Below, piece after piece: positions 61,356 through 64,000 of a stretch of 64,000 nt of DNA (within the stretch, counting starts at the first letter, position 1; the number at the start of each line of letters is the position of its first letter). Source of the DNA: Halomonas sp. KG2 (GTDB lineage Bacteria; Pseudomonadota; Gammaproteobacteria; Pseudomonadales; Halomonadaceae). The translations under genes were made by a program, and so were the position numbers. The stretch is taken from positions 3,658,001 to 3,722,000 of the forward strand of contig CP098528.1 in NCBI GenBank assembly GCA_030440445.1, written 5' to 3'. The notes below the pieces were generated by a model. That model searched no databases. It was not told the origin of the DNA and was given only the letters and a program-made list of their open reading frames with translations.

Positions 61356-62457
61356 CCTGGATTCATAGAATAACCGCAGCACTTTGGACACCACGGTGGA
61401 GGCAGGAGGGTCAGCGCCGGTACCCTTCTCGGCTCACCGACCAAAGTGAAGCAGAGCATGGGATACCGACAGCTGACCCAGACCCAACGATACCAGATCC
61501 ACGCCCGCTATGACTTGGGCGTGAGCCAGCGTCAAATCGGCAGAGAGCTAGGAATCCACAGCAGCACGGTCAGCCGTGAGCTGCGTCGTAACGCCACTTC
61601 TGGTGGCTACGACCCCGAGCAGGCCCAGTCCCTCAGTGATCACCGCCGCCGCACCGCCTGGAAGTGGACGAAGCGCTTGCCCAGCCTGATCACCGCCGTT
61701 GCCGACCGGCTGCGAGAGGAGTGGAGTCCGGAGCAGATCAGCGGCTTCATGGCACCGTTGGCCGGCATAGGCGTCAGTCACCAGTGGATCTACTCCTTGA
61801 TCTGGGATGACAGAGCGCAAGGTGGCGATCTATGGCGGCACCTCCGCCAACCGAAGCGTCGCAGCAAGCATCGGGCTCAGGCCAAGAGCGCTGGGCTTGG
61901 CAAGATCCCCAGCCGCGTGGGCATTGAGCATCGCCCGGCAGAGGTCGATGCCAGGCTCGTCATCGGGCACTGGGAAGGCGACACCGTCATTCAGGGGCAT
62001 AAGCAATCGGGGCTGGTGACGCTGGTAGAGCGCCGTAGCGGCTATCTGCTGGCGGCGAGGTTGCCCAGGGTCTCAGCGGAGCTGACGCAAGCGGCCATGA
62101 TCCGGCTGTTGAAGCCTCGCCGGGGTGCTGTGAAGACCATCACCCTAGACAACGGCTCGGAGTTCGCCGGCCACATAGCCGTAGGCAAGGCGGTGACCGC
62201 AAAGACCTACTTTTGCGATCCCTACTGCTCTGGCCAGCGTGGGAGCAACGAGAATACCAATGGCTTGATACGGCAGTACTTCCCCAAGGGAACAGACTTC
62301 CGCCAGGTCACCGATGCCGAGCTGCGCAAGGTGGTCGAGAAACTAAACGACCGCCCTCGAAAGCGACTCGGTTACCGGACACCGGCACAGGTGTTTCTGG
62401 GGGAGTACTCAGGAGCCCTGGACACAGCAGGTGCTGCACTTATTGCTTGAATTCAGG
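61356..62457 (+). mobile_element. IS30-family insertion sequence (about 1.1 kb)
   Basis: Inverted repeats of 27 bp flank one transposase gene. The left one (61356-61382, starting CCTGGATTCA) and the right one (62431-62457, inward CCTGAATTCA) match at 21 of 27 positions. The direct repeat AAA at 61353-61355 and 62458-62460 is a plausible 3-bp target duplication. The element sits in the intergenic region upstream of the 24-residue peptide gene. Confidence 0.85.
61446..62450 (+). CDS. IS30-family transposase
   Basis: The protein of up to 334 residues has an N-terminal helix-turn-helix (YRQLTQTQRYQIHARYDLGV then SQRQIGRELGIHSSTVSREL) and a DD(33)E catalytic core. The first Asp is in GHWEGDTVIQG, the second in TLDNGSEFAGH, and Glu in GSNENTNGLIRQYFPKGTDF. 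The length is typical for IS30 enzymes. The start could be the GTG at 61446 or the ATG at 61458. There is no stop or frameshift, so the element may still move. Confidence 0.9.
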   Translation: MKQSMGYRQLTQTQRYQIHARYDLGVSQRQIGRELGIHSSTVSRELRRNATSGGYDPEQAQSLSDHRRRTAWKWTKRLPSLITAVADRLREEWSPEQISGFMAPLAGIGVSHQWIYSLIWDDRAQGGDLWRHLRQPKRRSKHRAQAKSAGLGKIPSRVGIEHRPAEVDARLVIGHWEGDTVIQGHKQSGLVTLVERRSGYLLAARLPRVSAELTQAAMIRLLKPRRGAVKTITLDNGSEFAGHIAVGKAVTAKTYFCDPYCSGQRGSNENTNGLIRQYFPKGTDFRQVTDAELRKVVEKLNDRPRKRLGYRTPAQVFLGEYSGALDTAGAALIA

Positions 62458-62574
62458 AAAGAAAGCAACACCGTGAAATAACACCTCTAGCCTAGCAGTG
62501 ATTGGTTAGGTTTGCGTAATTTACCCTCGGTGGGTATTAAATTGCTCTCTTAAGAGAAAATACGACGATTCGTC

Positions 62575-63173
62575 TCACTCCCCCTTATGCCCTAGGCTCA
62601 TCAGATAAAGCGCTGCGGCCAGCGCCAGCACCGAAAGCGCGAGGTAGATAGCTTCCAGTGGCGTTGTGAAACGGATATCCACCACGGCGCGGAAAAACTC
62701 AATAATCACCGCCAAAATCACCACGCGGGCAATCTTGTCCTTGAGCTGATCCAGCGAGCCTACGTTAAACGGATGTTTGGGATAACGCACTTCCGCCTGA
62801 TCGATACGGGAAACAAACAGCCGATAGATCCCTAGCCCAAAGATCAGCAGCACAATCGCTATTAAATAAACATCAACGGCGATGATGATGTCCGGCACCA
62901 GGGTATCGTGGATATCTTGAGAACTATCCACCAGATAGTAACGCAGTACGTCGCCCACCACGGTTAAGATATCCAGCGTACCCACAATAAACAGCATCAG
63001 TGAAACAGGCTCGGCACTACCGCCAGCATTACTAGAAAGCGAGAATTCCACAGCACCGTTTCAATTCGCCGCTCCCAGGGGGATTGCTCACGGGGCGTTT
63101 TGGGCGCAGGCGGCAGTGCTGAATGTGGCGATGGTGAATTCGATGATGACTCAGACGGTGCTGGATCAGACAT
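62575..63173 (-). pseudogene. UPF0114 (YqhA-like) membrane protein gene with a one-base frameshift
   Basis: The reading frame from ATG 63173 (after AAAGGAG) encodes a Pro/Ser-rich N terminus and then WERRIETVLWNSRFLVMLAV plus VPSLF, and stops at TGA (62995-62997). The -1 frame continues with SLMLFIVGTLDILTVVG and three more membrane segments, including AVDVYLIAIVLLIFGLGIYR and the LFVSRID motif of the UPF0114 family. The break is at a TTT run (63003-63005). Adding one base gives a normal protein of about 199 residues. The downstream half has a GTG (63051) that could start a shortened product. It may be a real mutation, a frameshifting event or a sequencing error. Confidence 0.8.
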
Positions 63174-63237
63174 GGTGCGTGCTTGCTCCTTTAAACAGCC
63201 ACCAGCTTAGGCGACATTAGGATGATCGTACGCGAAT

Positions 63238-63831
63238 TTATAGCACGTTGATCAGCACAACCGTAAACGTCACCCCGGTGAGTAGAAAACCCAGCGAGAG
63301 CATAATGCCGTCTCTAGCGACTAAGCCTAAACCAAACAGGGTAAGCGCTAAGCCCGCACCGTTGGCGCTAAACGGAATAAACTCCATCGGCGGCATGGCT
63401 AACGCGATAAGCAAGCACATCACGGCGGTGACGCGTATCCCGATATAGCCGGTCATCCACGCTAGGCGCACACCTAGTAAGCTATCCACCCACCTGGCAG
63501 GCTTCTTCATGTAGTGAATAGCTTTATCGAATTTGTTGCGGGAAAGCGAACGGCTTAATAACCATTTGGGTAGCCAGAACGTCTCTCTTCCCAGCAATAA
63601 TTGTACCGACGTGAGCAACACCAACGCCGCCATAAGCGTTGGCATGCCGGGGATATCACCAATAATGGGTGCAAGTGTGATTAGCCCAGCAAGCAACAAG
63701 AGTGGCCCAAATGAACGCCTGCCCACCGCGTGAACCACGTCGTCTACGCTTACCTTGGCTTTTTCACGCTCCATTCGCTCCATGGTGTTAATCAGTTCGG
63801 TTAAGTTCGATGCATCCTGCATATCACTCAT
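63238..63831 (-). CDS. ExoD-family membrane protein
   Basis: The 197-residue protein belongs to the ExoD family. It has a hydrophilic N-terminal helix (LTELINTMERMEREKAKVSV), the signature GRRSFGPLLLLAGLITLAPI with IPGMPTLMAALVLLTSVQLL, and a hydrophobic C-terminal half. ExoD was named for effects on exopolysaccharide synthesis in rhizobia. Its mechanism is not known. It is on the same strand as the UPF0114 gene downstream, with a 64-base gap. Confidence 0.88.
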   Translation of the reverse strand: MSDMQDASNLTELINTMERMEREKAKVSVDDVVHAVGRRSFGPLLLLAGLITLAPIIGDIPGMPTLMAALVLLTSVQLLLGRETFWLPKWLLSRSLSRNKFDKAIHYMKKPARWVDSLLGVRLAWMTGYIGIRVTAVMCLLIALAMPPMEFIPFSANGAGLALTLFGLGLVARDGIMLSLGFLLTGVTFTVVLINVL

Positions 63832-63909
63832 TGGCGTTTCGGCGCTCCGAGTCCTTTATCAATGGCTATGTCGACGGCTGGGGTTTTCTGCTGAGCCGGG
63901 AGGGAGCCG

Positions 63910-64000
63910 CTAAACCTGAGGCGTGCTGGCAAGCTTGCTGCGAATAAAGTCGCTATGGCTAACGTGTAAAAGATCTGCCAGCCGCCGGATACGGTGCTCT
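63910..64000 (-). CDS. C-terminal end of an unidentified protein (cut by the window edge)
   Basis: On the minus strand an open frame enters from the right edge and ends in TAG at 63910-63912. The 29 visible residues read EHRIRRLADLLHVSHSDFIR and then SKLASTPQV. The helix-turn-helix-like look of RIRRLADLLHVSHSDF is suggestive only. The segment is too short to identify. Confidence 0.35.
   Translation of the reverse strand, partial: EHRIRRLADLLHVSHSDFIRSKLASTPQV

Overview
The window is chromosomal DNA of a gammaproteobacterium, most likely Halomonas or a close relative. This is inferred from protein similarity and gene order, not from a database search. The cluster rpsT-murJ-ribF-ileS-lspA-fkpB-ispH followed by minor pilins is the arrangement known from Pseudomonas and related gammaproteobacteria. 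A 16S-23S-5S operon, ilvI-ilvH, ilvC with divergent ilvY, and clpB-pgeF-rluD with divergent bamD fit the same group. Most of the window is housekeeping DNA of moderately high GC. The exceptions are an AT-rich glycosyltransferase gene near 54-56 kb and two insertion sequences.

Layout. 0-7.5 kb: the end of hisF, a predicted outer-membrane protein, a YjaG-like protein, an amidotransferase-like protein without its nucleophilic cysteine, mnmH-selD (selenouridine in tRNA), radA, an NlpE-like lipoprotein and hisC. 7.5-13.4 kb: a REP-like double hairpin and a duplicated 5S tail with its own terminator, then an rrn operon on the minus strand whose 16S-23S spacer holds no tRNA. 13.4-19.4 kb: pssA, ilvC/ilvY, and ilvI-ilvH behind a long, strongly structured leader. 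19.4-30 kb: clpB with a heat-shock promoter, pgeF, rluD, bamD with a 14-bp minisatellite across its stop codon, nadE, thiO, a FimT-type pseudopilin and trxB. 30-37 kb: acnA, maeA, a YeeE/YedE transporter and trpS. 37-47 kb: pilX-, pilW-, pilV- and pilE-like minor pilins, then the ispH-to-rpsT cluster. 47-50 kb: a polar amino acid (perhaps cystine) ABC transporter.

50-60.5 kb is the most interesting part. Next to a flagellin gene and two tandem fliD paralogues lies a gene that was once a single ORF of about 1266 codons. It encoded TPR repeats, a GT41 (OGT/SPINDLY-type) glycosyltransferase and two FkbM-type methyltransferase domains, and is followed by a hexapeptide acyltransferase. An IS3-family element with a 5-bp target duplication splits it, and removing the element plus one duplicate copy restores the frame exactly. 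The flagellin gene and both fliD genes each have a good sigma-28 promoter. The likely picture is a flagellin-modification locus recently broken by a transposon.

60.5-64 kb: a small unknown protein, a 24-residue membrane peptide with an IS30-family element inserted just upstream, a UPF0114 (YqhA-like) gene with a one-base frameshift, an ExoD-family gene and the end of an unidentified gene. No CRISPR array and no tRNA gene was seen.
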